Assembly (NCBI GenBank): GCA_019689695.1
Contig: JADGHA010000265.1
Coordinates: forward strand, 1 to 6,273
Direction: 5' to 3'
Length of the DNA stretch: 6,273 bases
Source: Micromonosporaceae bacterium
GTDB lineage: Bacteria > Actinomycetota > Actinomycetes > Mycobacteriales > Micromonosporaceae
Shown here piece by piece: positions 1 through 5,238 of the stretch. Made by a program: the position numbers and the translations under genes. The notes beneath the pieces were generated by a model that had not been told where the DNA came from, did not search any database, and was given only the letters and a program-made list of their open reading frames with translations. Within the stretch, counting starts at the first letter, position 1; every line of letters begins with the position of its first letter.

Positions 1-222
1 GGCCGAAGCAATCCAGCGCCTGCTCAGCGGCACCGTCTGCCGCTGGCCATGGGGATGATCAAGCGGCGCAGTGTCGGTACCCGCCGGCTCGCCCGCCACG
101 CTGGCGGGTTCGCCTGCCGCGTCGGCGGGTTCGTCTGCGGGGCCGGCGGGTTCGTCAGCCGCGTTGGGCGACGCAGGCTGGCGCCCCGGCCCATCGAAGG
201 ACTCGGTGGACGGTTCCGCCAT
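1..222 (-). CDS. Hypothetical protein with acidic Pro/Ala/Glu-rich N-terminus (partial, runs off left edge)
   Basis: This is an open frame of 74 codons from an ATG at 222-220 reading leftwards, with no stop before the window edge, so only the N-terminus is present. A strong AGGAGG site lies nine bases upstream, which fixes the start. Residues 1-65 are low-complexity and acidic (Pro, Ala, Gly, Glu, Asp) and look disordered. Residues 23-50 are four copies of a 7-residue unit of the form [DG]-E-P-A-x-x-x. The visible end reads LSRRWIASA, a basic pair followed by hydrophobic residues. That could be the cytoplasmic edge of a first membrane segment, but this is inference because the sequence stops there. 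I do not recognise the family. The gene is divergent from the acetyltransferase gene. A competing minus-strand frame from 320 has an Arg/Pro-rich translation and no matching ribosome binding site. Confidence 0.75.
   Translation of the reverse strand, partial: MAEPSTESFDGPGRQPASPNAADEPAGPADEPADAAGEPASVAGEPAGTDTAPLDHPHGQRQTVPLSRRWIASA
73..156 (-). repeat. Four tandem 21-bp units encoding a 7-residue [DG]EPA repeat
   Basis: On the plus strand the core GGCGGGTTCG occurs at 103-112, 124-133 and 145-154, exactly 21 bases apart. A degenerate fourth copy lies at 82-91. On the coding (minus) strand each unit gives a heptapeptide: DEPAGPA, DEPADAA, GEPASVA and GEPAGTD. The unit length is a multiple of three, so copy-number change would keep the reading frame. 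Confidence 0.85.
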
Positions 223-231
223 GGCCGGCTG

Positions 232-237
232 CCTCCT
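232..237 (-). promoter_or_regulatory. Shine-Dalgarno site for the leftward partial gene
   Basis: Reading the minus strand, AGGAGG lies nine bases before the ATG at 222. It sits inside a longer GGAGGAGG-type purine run, so this start is well supported. The three plus-strand genes 392, 1361 and 4229 have no comparable site. Confidence 0.8.
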
Positions 238-261
238 CCTGCCAACTCCCGGCAAGCGCAG

Positions 262-267
262 AGGCTA
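262..267 (-). promoter_or_regulatory. Candidate -10 box (TAGCCT) for the leftward gene
   Basis: Minus-strand TAGCCT fits the actinobacterial TAnnnT -10 pattern. It would place a start site near 255 and give a leader of roughly 33 nt that includes the AGGAGG site. No convincing -35 hexamer is seen at the usual distance, so this is a weak call. Confidence 0.3.
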
Positions 268-379
268 GTACCCGCAGGCAATGTCGCGCTCCAGCGGCTC
301 GTCGGATCCACAGCGGACAACTCCCTCCTCCGGGAATCGGCGGAGCCGAAAATGGGGTGCCGACGGGCAGACCGGTGGC

Positions 380-385
380 TAGGTT
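380..385 (+). promoter_or_regulatory. Candidate -10 box (TAGGTT) for a leaderless acetyltransferase mRNA
   Basis: TAGGTT fits TAnnnT and ends six bases before the GTG at 392. Transcription would therefore start at or next to that GTG. No ribosome binding site precedes either the GTG or the in-frame ATG at 407, which agrees with a leaderless mRNA. No clear -35 hexamer is visible, so the call is inferred from spacing. Confidence 0.45.
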
Positions 386-391
386 GCCCGC

Positions 392-1303
392 GTGGACGCT
401 AGCCCGATGACCCGTCAGCGCCTGCAGTTCTTCACCGACCCCGGAGAGTTCCTGGCGGTGGCAGGCGACCACCTGGCCGCGAATCCGGTCGTGAGCACAG
501 TTGTGACCACGGTCACGCACCAGCTGCTGGCGCAGCGTTCCGACGGGATCGCAGTGCCGGCCGACAACTGGTGGCTCGTGGTCAGGGACGACTCCGGTGC
601 CGTGGTCGGTGCCGGCATGCGGACGGCCCCATTCGCCCCGTACCCGCCGTTCCTGCTGCCGATGCCCGACGACGCGGCCGTCGCCCTGGCCGGCGCCCTG
701 CACGAGCGCGGAGAGCAGGTGCTCGCGATCAACGGCGCCCTGCCCGCCGTCGACCTGTGCGCCGCCGAACTGGCCCGGCTCGGCGGGGGCCGGGTCGAGG
801 TCAGTCAGCACACGCGCCTGCACGAGCTCGGTGAGCTGGTGCCTCCGGCGCCGGTTCCCGGCCGCCTGGTCCCCGCGACCGAGGACGACCTGGATCTGGT
901 CGCAAAGTGGCTGGACGCGTTCATCGGCGACGCCGACGAACAGGCGGGGCGCCCGCGCGGTGCCAGCGCGCACGAGGTTCCCCACGAGGCGGAGCTGCGG
1001 CGACAGCTGCGAGCCGGGTGGCTGTGGTTCTGGGTCGACGAAACCGGACAGCCGGTACACCTCACCGGCACCAAGCCGCCGGCGTTCGGCGTGGCCCGGG
1101 TGGGCCCGGTGTACACCCCGCCGGCCCAGCGTGGCCGCGGCTGGGCCAGCAACGCCGTCGCCGAGGTGTCCCGCCGGATCCGGGCCGAGGGTGCGCGGGT
1201 GTGCCTGTTCACCGACCAGGCGAACCCGACCTCGAACAAGATCTACGCCGCACTCGGCTTCCGGCCGGTCGTCGACATGGCCAACGTGGTCATCGTCCGC
1301 TGA
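392..1303 (+). CDS. GNAT family N-acetyltransferase
   Basis: A 303-residue protein predicted to transfer an acetyl group from acetyl-CoA to an amine; the substrate is not predictable. The C-terminal half carries the GNAT fold signature: the strand VGPVYTPP, then the acetyl-CoA pyrophosphate loop R247-G-R-G-W-A252 (R-x-x-G-x-A), an alpha helix, and the motif N278-P-T-S-N-K-I-Y285 followed by LGFRPV. Residues 1-150 look like a second, degenerate GNAT-like half (LVVRDDSGAVVGAGMRT) without the loop. Length and layout fit the roughly 290-300-residue actinobacterial GNATs with a decayed N-terminal half. The start is taken as GTG 392 because a TAnnnT box ends six bases upstream; ATG 407, five codons later, is the alternative. 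It has its own apparent promoter and is followed by a GC hairpin, so it is probably a separate unit from the radical SAM gene downstream. It is likely cytoplasmic, as no signal or membrane segment is seen. Confidence 0.92.
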   Translation: MDASPMTRQRLQFFTDPGEFLAVAGDHLAANPVVSTVVTTVTHQLLAQRSDGIAVPADNWWLVVRDDSGAVVGAGMRTAPFAPYPPFLLPMPDDAAVALAGALHERGEQVLAINGALPAVDLCAAELARLGGGRVEVSQHTRLHELGELVPPAPVPGRLVPATEDDLDLVAKWLDAFIGDADEQAGRPRGASAHEVPHEAELRRQLRAGWLWFWVDETGQPVHLTGTKPPAFGVARVGPVYTPPAQRGRGWASNAVAEVSRRIRAEGARVCLFTDQANPTSNKIYAALGFRPVVDMANVVIVR

Positions 1304-1317
1304 TCGAGCGATGGACG

Positions 1318-1335
1318 GGGGCGGCTGGGCGCCCC
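1318..1335 (+). terminator. GC-rich hairpin after the acetyltransferase gene, terminator-like
   Basis: GGGGCG (1318-1323) pairs perfectly with CGCCCC (1330-1335) around a 6-base loop, starting 14 bases after the acetyltransferase stop codon. There is no downstream T-run. Actinobacterial terminators often lack one, so termination is plausible but unproven. The hairpin abuts the dyad at 1336-1351. Confidence 0.4.
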
Positions 1336-1352
1336 GGGTACCCGCGTACCCT
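1336..1352 (+). promoter_or_regulatory. Leaderless promoter (-10 TACCCT) overlapped by a GGGTAC-N4-GTACCC dyad
   Basis: TACCCT at 1347-1352 fits TAnnnT and ends eight bases before the ATG at 1361. This predicts a start site at or very near that ATG and a leaderless mRNA. A perfect 6-bp inverted repeat, GGGTAC (1336-1341) and GTACCC (1346-1351) with a 4-base spacer, covers most of the -10 box. It could be an operator bound by a dimeric repressor, or chance in GC-rich sequence. No clear -35 hexamer was found. Confidence 0.45.
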
Positions 1353-1360
1353 GGGTGATT

Positions 1361-3298
1361 ATGAGCGTCGCGACCGAGCCGACTGTCTGGCCCCGGCTGG
1401 AGCCGCTGCTGCCCCTGGTCAGCAAACCCATCCAGTACGTGGGCGGGGAGCTGGGCGCGGTGGTCAAGGAGTGGGACACGGCCGCCGTGCGCTGGGCGCT
1501 GATGTACCCCGACGCGTACGAGGTGGGGCTGCCCAACCAGGGTGTGCAGATCCTGTACGAGGTGCTCAACGAGCAGCCCGACGTGCTGGCCGAACGCACC
1601 TACGCGGTCTGGCCCGACCTGGAACGGCTGATGCGCGAGCACGGCGTTCCTCAGTTCACTGTGGATGCTCACCGACCGGTCGGCGCGTTCGACCTGCTCG
1701 GTGTGTCGTTCGCCACCGAGCTGGGGTACACCAACCTGCTCACCGCGCTGGACCTGGCCGGCATCCCGCTGGAGGCCGCGCGGCGCGACGACACGCACCC
1801 GGTGGTGATCGCCGGCGGGCACGCCGCGTTCAACCCGGAGCCGATCGCCGACTTCATCGACGCCGCCGTGCTCGGCGACGGCGAGGAGGCGGTGCTCGAG
1901 ATCACCGCGATCGTGCGGGACTGGAAGGCCGCCGGCCGGCCGGGTGGCCGGGACGAGTTGCTGCTGCGCCTCGCCCGCACCGGGAGCGTGTACGTGCCGC
2001 GCTTCTACGACGTGACGTACCTGCCCGACGGCCGGATCCAGAAGGTCAGCCCGAACCGCGGGGGCGTGCCGTTCCGCGTGCAGAAGCGCACCACCATGGA
2101 CCTGGACTCCTGGCCGTACCCGAAGAAGCCGCTGGTGCCGCTCGCCGAGACGGTCCACGAGCGGTACGCCGTGGAGATCTTCCGTGGGTGCACCCGCGGC
2201 TGCCGGTTCTGCCAGGCCGGTATGATCACCCGCCCCGTGCGCGAGCGGTCCGTCACCACGATCGGGGAGATGGTCGCCGAGGGCCTGTCGTTCTCCGGCT
2301 TCTCCGAGGTCGGGCTGTTGTCGCTGTCCAGCGCCGACCACTCGGAGATCGGCGAGATCACCAAGGGCCTGGCCGACCGGTACGAGGGGACCAACGTCTC
2401 GCTCTCGCTGCCCTCCACCCGCGTCGACGCGTTCAACGTGACGCTCGCCGAGGAGCTGTCCCGCAACGGCCGGCGTACCGGTCTCACCTTCGCCCCGGAG
2501 GGTGGCTCCGAGCGGATCCGTCGCGTCATCAACAAGATGGTGTCCGAGGAGGACCTCATCCGTACCGTGGTCACCGCCTATCGGCAGGGCTGGCGGCAGG
2601 TGAAGCTGTACTTCATGTGCGGGCTGCCCACGGAGACCGACGAGGACGTGCTGCAGATCGCCCGGCTGGCGCACGAGGTGATCCAGGCGGGGCGGGCGGC
2701 CACCGGGTCGAAGGACATCCGCTGCACGGTCTCTATCGGCTGCTTCGTGCCCAAGCCGCACACGCCCTTCCAGTGGGCGGCGATGTGCCCGCCGGAGGTC
2801 GTCGACGACCGGCTCAAGAAGCTCAAGAACGCGATCAACGCGGACCGCTCGTTGGGCCGGGCGATCGGGTTCCGCTACCACGACGGGCAGCCGTCGCTGA
2901 TCGAGGGCCTGCTCTCCCGCGGCGACCGCAGGGTGGGCGCGGTGATCCGGCGGGTCTGGGAGATGGGGGGCCGCTTCGACGGTTGGAGCGAGCACTTCTC
3001 GTTCCAGCGCTGGGTCGATGCGGCTGCAGAGGTTCTCCCCGCACACGGCGTGGACCTGGACTGGTACACCACCCGCGAGCGCGACGAGCTGGAGGTGCTG
3101 CCCTGGGACCACCTGGACTCGGGGCTGGACAAGGACTGGCTCTGGCAGGACTGGCAGAACGCGCTCAACGAGTACGAGCAGGACGACTGCCGCTGGACCC
3201 CGTGCTTCGACTGCGGGGTGTGCCCGAGCATGGACACGCAGATCCAGATCGGGCCCACCGGCCGGAAGCTGCTGCCCATCACCCCCGTCAAGGGCTAG
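1361..3298 (+). CDS. TIGR03960-family B12-binding-type radical SAM protein
   Basis: A 645-residue protein of the TIGR03960 family: a B12-binding-like N-terminal domain, then a radical SAM domain. The N-terminal part has the late B12-domain signature G152-G-H with PEPIADFIDAAVLGDGEEAV after it. At D51-x-Y53-x-x-G56 a Tyr stands where a lower-ligand His might be, so cobalamin, if bound, would probably lack that His ligand (inference). The radical SAM cluster motif is C277-x3-C281-x2-C284, which should bind a [4Fe-4S] cluster that cleaves S-adenosylmethionine. Further family blocks are TFAPEGG from 376, GLPTET at 421-426 and FVPKPHTPFQW at 462-472. The C-terminus has a second Cys set, C610, C615, C618 and C621. 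The reaction is unknown to me. The partner, TIGR03936/DUF2344, is encoded at 4229-5020; in some bacteria the two are fused. The start is ATG 1361, eight bases after a TAnnnT box; a GTG at 1355 would add two residues. The stop overlaps the next start. Cytoplasmic. Confidence 0.95.
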   Translation: MSVATEPTVWPRLEPLLPLVSKPIQYVGGELGAVVKEWDTAAVRWALMYPDAYEVGLPNQGVQILYEVLNEQPDVLAERTYAVWPDLERLMREHGVPQFTVDAHRPVGAFDLLGVSFATELGYTNLLTALDLAGIPLEAARRDDTHPVVIAGGHAAFNPEPIADFIDAAVLGDGEEAVLEITAIVRDWKAAGRPGGRDELLLRLARTGSVYVPRFYDVTYLPDGRIQKVSPNRGGVPFRVQKRTTMDLDSWPYPKKPLVPLAETVHERYAVEIFRGCTRGCRFCQAGMITRPVRERSVTTIGEMVAEGLSFSGFSEVGLLSLSSADHSEIGEITKGLADRYEGTNVSLSLPSTRVDAFNVTLAEELSRNGRRTGLTFAPEGGSERIRRVINKMVSEEDLIRTVVTAYRQGWRQVKLYFMCGLPTETDEDVLQIARLAHEVIQAGRAATGSKDIRCTVSIGCFVPKPHTPFQWAAMCPPEVVDDRLKKLKNAINADRSLGRAIGFRYHDGQPSLIEGLLSRGDRRVGAVIRRVWEMGGRFDGWSEHFSFQRWVDAAAEVLPAHGVDLDWYTTRERDELEVLPWDHLDSGLDKDWLWQDWQNALNEYEQDDCRWTPCFDCGVCPSMDTQIQIGPTGRKLLPITPVKG

Positions 3299-4215
3299 TG
3301 CGCGCGGCGTACCTGACCGAGCTTGGCGGCCCGGAGGTGATCCGGGTCGGCGAGCTGCCGCAGCCACGGCCGGGACCGACCGACGTGCTGGTGCGGGTCG
3401 AGGCGGTCGGGGTCAACATGGTGGACACGTTCATCCGGTCCGGGGCGTACCGCACGCCGATCCCGATGCCGTTCATCGTCGGCCGGGACATGGTCGGCAC
3501 CGTCGACGGCCAGCGGGTGTGGACCAACAGCCTGGGGCACGCCGGACGGCAGGGGCCGACGGCAGAGTACGCGGTGGTCCCCGCCGAACGCCTCTACCCG
3601 CTGCCGGCGGGGGTCGACCCGGTCGACGCCGTGGCGGTCGTGCACCCCGCCGCGACCGCGTGGCTCGCGCTGGTCAGACATGCCCGGGTACGCCCGGCCG
3701 AGCGGCTGCTCGTGGAAGGGGCCGCCGGAAACGTCGGCCGGGCCCTGGTCGAGCTCGGTGCGCAGCTGGGCGCCTACGTGGTGGCCACCGCGAACCCGGC
3801 CGACCACGACGAGCTGCGGCGGCTCGGGGCGGCCGAGGTCATCGACTACCGGGCACCCGACATCGGTGACGAATACCACGTCGCGGTGGACTGCTCGGGC
3901 CGCAACGAGCTGGCACGCACCGCGGAGCTGATGACGCTCGGCGGTCGGATCGTGCTGGTCGCCGGCATGGCGTCGACGTTGAGCGTGGCGGCCCGCGCGA
4001 TCTACCTGCGCGACCTGTCGGTCCTGGGCTTCGTGATCAGCAACGCCACCGCGGCCGACCTGGCCTCGGCGGCCGGATGGATCAACGACCGGCTCGCCCG
4101 GGGCGGGCTGCGGCCGCGTGCCGTACGGACCGTCGGTCTGGCGGAGACCGCCGAGGCGCACCGGATGGTGGCCGACCGGGTACGCGGGCGGGTGGTGATC
4201 CAGCCATGGCGGTAG
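3298..4215 (+). CDS. Quinone-oxidoreductase-like MDR family protein (NAD(P)-dependent, zinc-free)
   Basis: A 305-residue medium-chain dehydrogenase/reductase, close in length and layout to the zeta-crystallin/quinone oxidoreductase group, which reduces quinones or activated double bonds with NADPH. The N-terminal GroES-like domain has the family opening AAYLTELGGPEVI and the block V39-N-M-V-D-T with FIRSG after it. The Rossmann fold is marked by E140-GAAGNVG (glycines 141, 144, 147), VVATAN, then LRRLGAAEVIDYR and VDCSGRNEL. The catalytic and structural zinc cysteines of alcohol dehydrogenases are absent (one Cys, C199), so the usual label 'zinc-binding dehydrogenase' would mislead. The substrate is unknown. 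GTG 3298 shares its first base with the radical SAM stop (TAGTG), which suggests translational coupling; an AAGGG three bases upstream is too close to be a good ribosome site. The start fits the family N-terminus exactly. The gene separates the radical SAM gene from its usual partner. Confidence 0.93.
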   Translation: MRAAYLTELGGPEVIRVGELPQPRPGPTDVLVRVEAVGVNMVDTFIRSGAYRTPIPMPFIVGRDMVGTVDGQRVWTNSLGHAGRQGPTAEYAVVPAERLYPLPAGVDPVDAVAVVHPAATAWLALVRHARVRPAERLLVEGAAGNVGRALVELGAQLGAYVVATANPADHDELRRLGAAEVIDYRAPDIGDEYHVAVDCSGRNELARTAELMTLGGRIVLVAGMASTLSVAARAIYLRDLSVLGFVISNATAADLASAAGWINDRLARGGLRPRAVRTVGLAETAEAHRMVADRVRGRVVIQPWR

Positions 4216-4218
4216 CGT
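4213..4218 (+). promoter_or_regulatory. Possible -10 box (TAGCGT) before the DUF2344 gene
   Basis: TAGCGT fits TAnnnT and includes the stop codon of the MDR gene. It ends ten bases before the ATG at 4229, slightly farther than in the two leaderless cases upstream. It may be an internal promoter or simply chance. The tight gene spacing equally allows read-through from the upstream operon. Confidence 0.25.
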
Positions 4219-4228
4219 GCGGGGCATC

Positions 4229-5020
4229 ATGAACAAGCCACAGCCGGAGGGTGGTCAGGCGCCCGTCGTCCAGCGGATCCGGATCCGGTACGCCAAGCGT
4301 GGCCGGCTCCGGTTCACTTCCCACCGCGACTTCGCCCGCGCGTTCGAGCGGGCGCTGCACCGGGCCGGAGTGCCGGTCGCCTTCTCCCAGGGCTTCACCC
4401 CGCATCCCAAGATCTCGTACGCCAGCGCGGCACCGACCGGCGCCGCCAGCGAAGCGGAGTACCTGGAGATCGGCCTGCAGGCCCGGATGGATCCCGAGCA
4501 GGTGCGGGCGGCGCTGGACGAGGCGCTCTCCCCGGGACTGGACGTGCTGGAGGCGGTGGAGGCTCGCGCCCCGACCAGTCTCGCCGACCGGATCGACGCC
4601 TCGCACTGGCGGGTGGAGCTGCCCGGGGTGGCGCCCGACGCGCTGCGACACGCCGTGGCGGCGTTCGCCGCCGCGCCGGAGGTGACGATCGAGCGGCTGA
4701 CCAAGCAGGGCCGGCGCAGCGTGGACATCCGCGGGGCAGTGGTGCGGATCGATGTCGTGCAACCTGACACGGTACCTTCCGAGTTCGGTGGCGTACCGTG
4801 TGCAATACTCGACCTTGTCGTACGGCAGGTCACCCCGACCGTACGGCCCGATGATGTCCTCGCCGGCCTCCGTGTGGTGGCCGACCTGGAGCCGCCGGTC
4901 CCGCCTCGGGCGACCCGGCTGGCGCAGGGCCGGCTGACCGCGCAGGGCGAGGTCGCGGACCCGTTGGATGCGGACCGCGATGGCGAGGTGGTCGGGGAAG
5001 ATGCCTGGTCCCGGGCGTGA
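4229..5020 (+). CDS. TIGR03936/DUF2344 radical SAM-linked protein
   Basis: A 263-residue protein matching the DUF2344 'radical SAM-linked' family. The diagnostic blocks are near the N-terminus: IRIRYAKRGRLRFTSHRDF (17-35), RALHRAGVPVAFSQGFTPHPK (41-61) and ISYASAAPTGAASEAEYLEI (62-81). A later conserved stretch is LVVRQVTPTVRPDDVLAGLR around 196-215. The tail after 225 is variable and charged. No catalytic motif, signal or membrane segment is visible. In many bacteria this protein is encoded next to, or fused to, the TIGR03960 radical SAM protein, so it may help bind or position that enzyme's substrate; the role is inferred and unproven. It lies 13 bases after the MDR gene. ATG 4229 is preferred; an in-frame GTG at 4217 would add four residues (MRGI). 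Neither has a good ribosome binding site. It is followed by a 218-nt structured gap and then rne. Confidence 0.93.
   Translation: MNKPQPEGGQAPVVQRIRIRYAKRGRLRFTSHRDFARAFERALHRAGVPVAFSQGFTPHPKISYASAAPTGAASEAEYLEIGLQARMDPEQVRAALDEALSPGLDVLEAVEARAPTSLADRIDASHWRVELPGVAPDALRHAVAAFAAAPEVTIERLTKQGRRSVDIRGAVVRIDVVQPDTVPSEFGGVPCAILDLVVRQVTPTVRPDDVLAGLRVVADLEPPVPPRATRLAQGRLTAQGEVADPLDADRDGEVVGEDAWSRA
4767..4801 (+). repeat. Perfect 9-bp inverted repeat inside the DUF2344 gene
   Basis: ACACGGTAC (4767-4775) and its exact reverse complement GTACCGTGT (4793-4801) flank a 17-base loop, which itself contains CCGA and TCGG. It lies over codons 180-191 in a stretch with more A and T than the rest of the gene. 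It could form an RNA hairpin in the operon mRNA; no function is shown. Confidence 0.6.
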
Positions 5021-5043
5021 TGCATGGCGGGAGCGGACATTTT

Positions 5044-5081
5044 CCGAGAGCGCTAGTCGTGTTCGGGCCGGCGCTCGTCGG
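5044..5081 (+). terminator. Stem-loop after the DUF2344 gene, possible terminator or rne leader structure
   Basis: CCGAGAGCGC (5044-5053) pairs with GCGCTC-G-TCGG (5071-5081): ten base pairs with one bulged G at 5077, plus a possible T-G pair extending into the loop. It begins 24 bases after the DUF2344 stop codon. No T-run follows, so it may terminate, stabilise the 3' end, or be part of the rne leader. Confidence 0.4.
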
Positions 5082-5103
5082 CTGACTTAGGCGGCCGGCC
5101 GGA

Positions 5104-5150
5104 CGAAGTTCCCGCTCCGCCCGTGTCGTGATGCGGCGGGACGGGCTTCG
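5104..5150 (+). promoter_or_regulatory. Imperfect long stem-loop in the leader of rne
   Basis: CGAAG (5104-5108) pairs with CTTCG (5146-5150), CCCG (5111-5114) with CGGG (5142-5145), and CCGCC (5117-5121) with GGCGG (5135-5139). A TT bulge, one C/A mismatch and one T-G pair interrupt the stem, giving about 15 pairs with a 13-base loop. A small hairpin GCGCC-CGG-GGCGC follows at 5203-5215, close to the ribosome binding site. E. coli rne is autoregulated through its structured 5' leader, so a similar role is conceivable; that is analogy only. No convincing promoter was found in 5021-5238. Confidence 0.4.
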
Positions 5151-5225
5151 CCGGGCAGGCCGCCGGGAGATGACGCGGCACCCTGCGTGGCAGCGTTCAC
5201 ACGCGCCCGGGGCGCCCGGAGAACT

Positions 5226-5229
5226 GGAG
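5226..5229 (+). promoter_or_regulatory. Ribosome binding site (GGAG) for rne
   Basis: GGAG within GGAGAAAG lies nine bases before the ATG at 5239. This decides the start over an in-frame ATG at 5170, which would add 23 residues and has a purine run only one base away. Confidence 0.7.
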
Positions 5230-5238
5230 AAAGTCCGG

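Noticed and set aside
73..156. Repeat cluster considered as a CRISPR array
   Set aside because: Units are 21 bp with no unique spacers, lie in frame in a coding region and encode a peptide repeat.
328..345. CTCCG/CGGAG inverted repeat in the divergent intergenic region
   Set aside because: Only five base pairs in GC-rich sequence; not distinguishable from chance.
907..3297. Plus-strand open frame upstream of and in frame with the MDR gene, suggesting a 1102-residue protein
   Set aside because: It overlaps the GNAT and radical SAM genes in another frame and has Arg/Gly/Ala-rich nonsense composition until 3298, where the MDR family N-terminus begins exactly at a GTG.
155..3367. Minus-strand open frame of 1070 codons antisense to three genes
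   Set aside because: It opposes well-recognised GNAT, radical SAM and MDR genes; its translation is Arg/His/Gly-rich without family motifs. Long antisense frames are expected with GC-biased third positions.
4804..4809. AATACT as an internal promoter for rne
   Set aside because: Only a partial match to the -10 consensus, no -35 at the right distance, and more than 400 bases from rne.
5020..5085. 21-codon ORF starting at a TGATG overlap with the DUF2344 stop
   Set aside because: The overlap is attractive for coupling, but the peptide is very short, unrecognised, has no ribosome site of its own and includes the first stem-loop; not enough to call a gene.
5170..5238. Upstream in-frame ATG that would extend rne by 23 residues
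   Set aside because: The purine run is only one base from that ATG, the added residues do not resemble the rest of the extension, and ATG 5239 has GGAG at a nine-base distance and an expected MLDNEP-type start.
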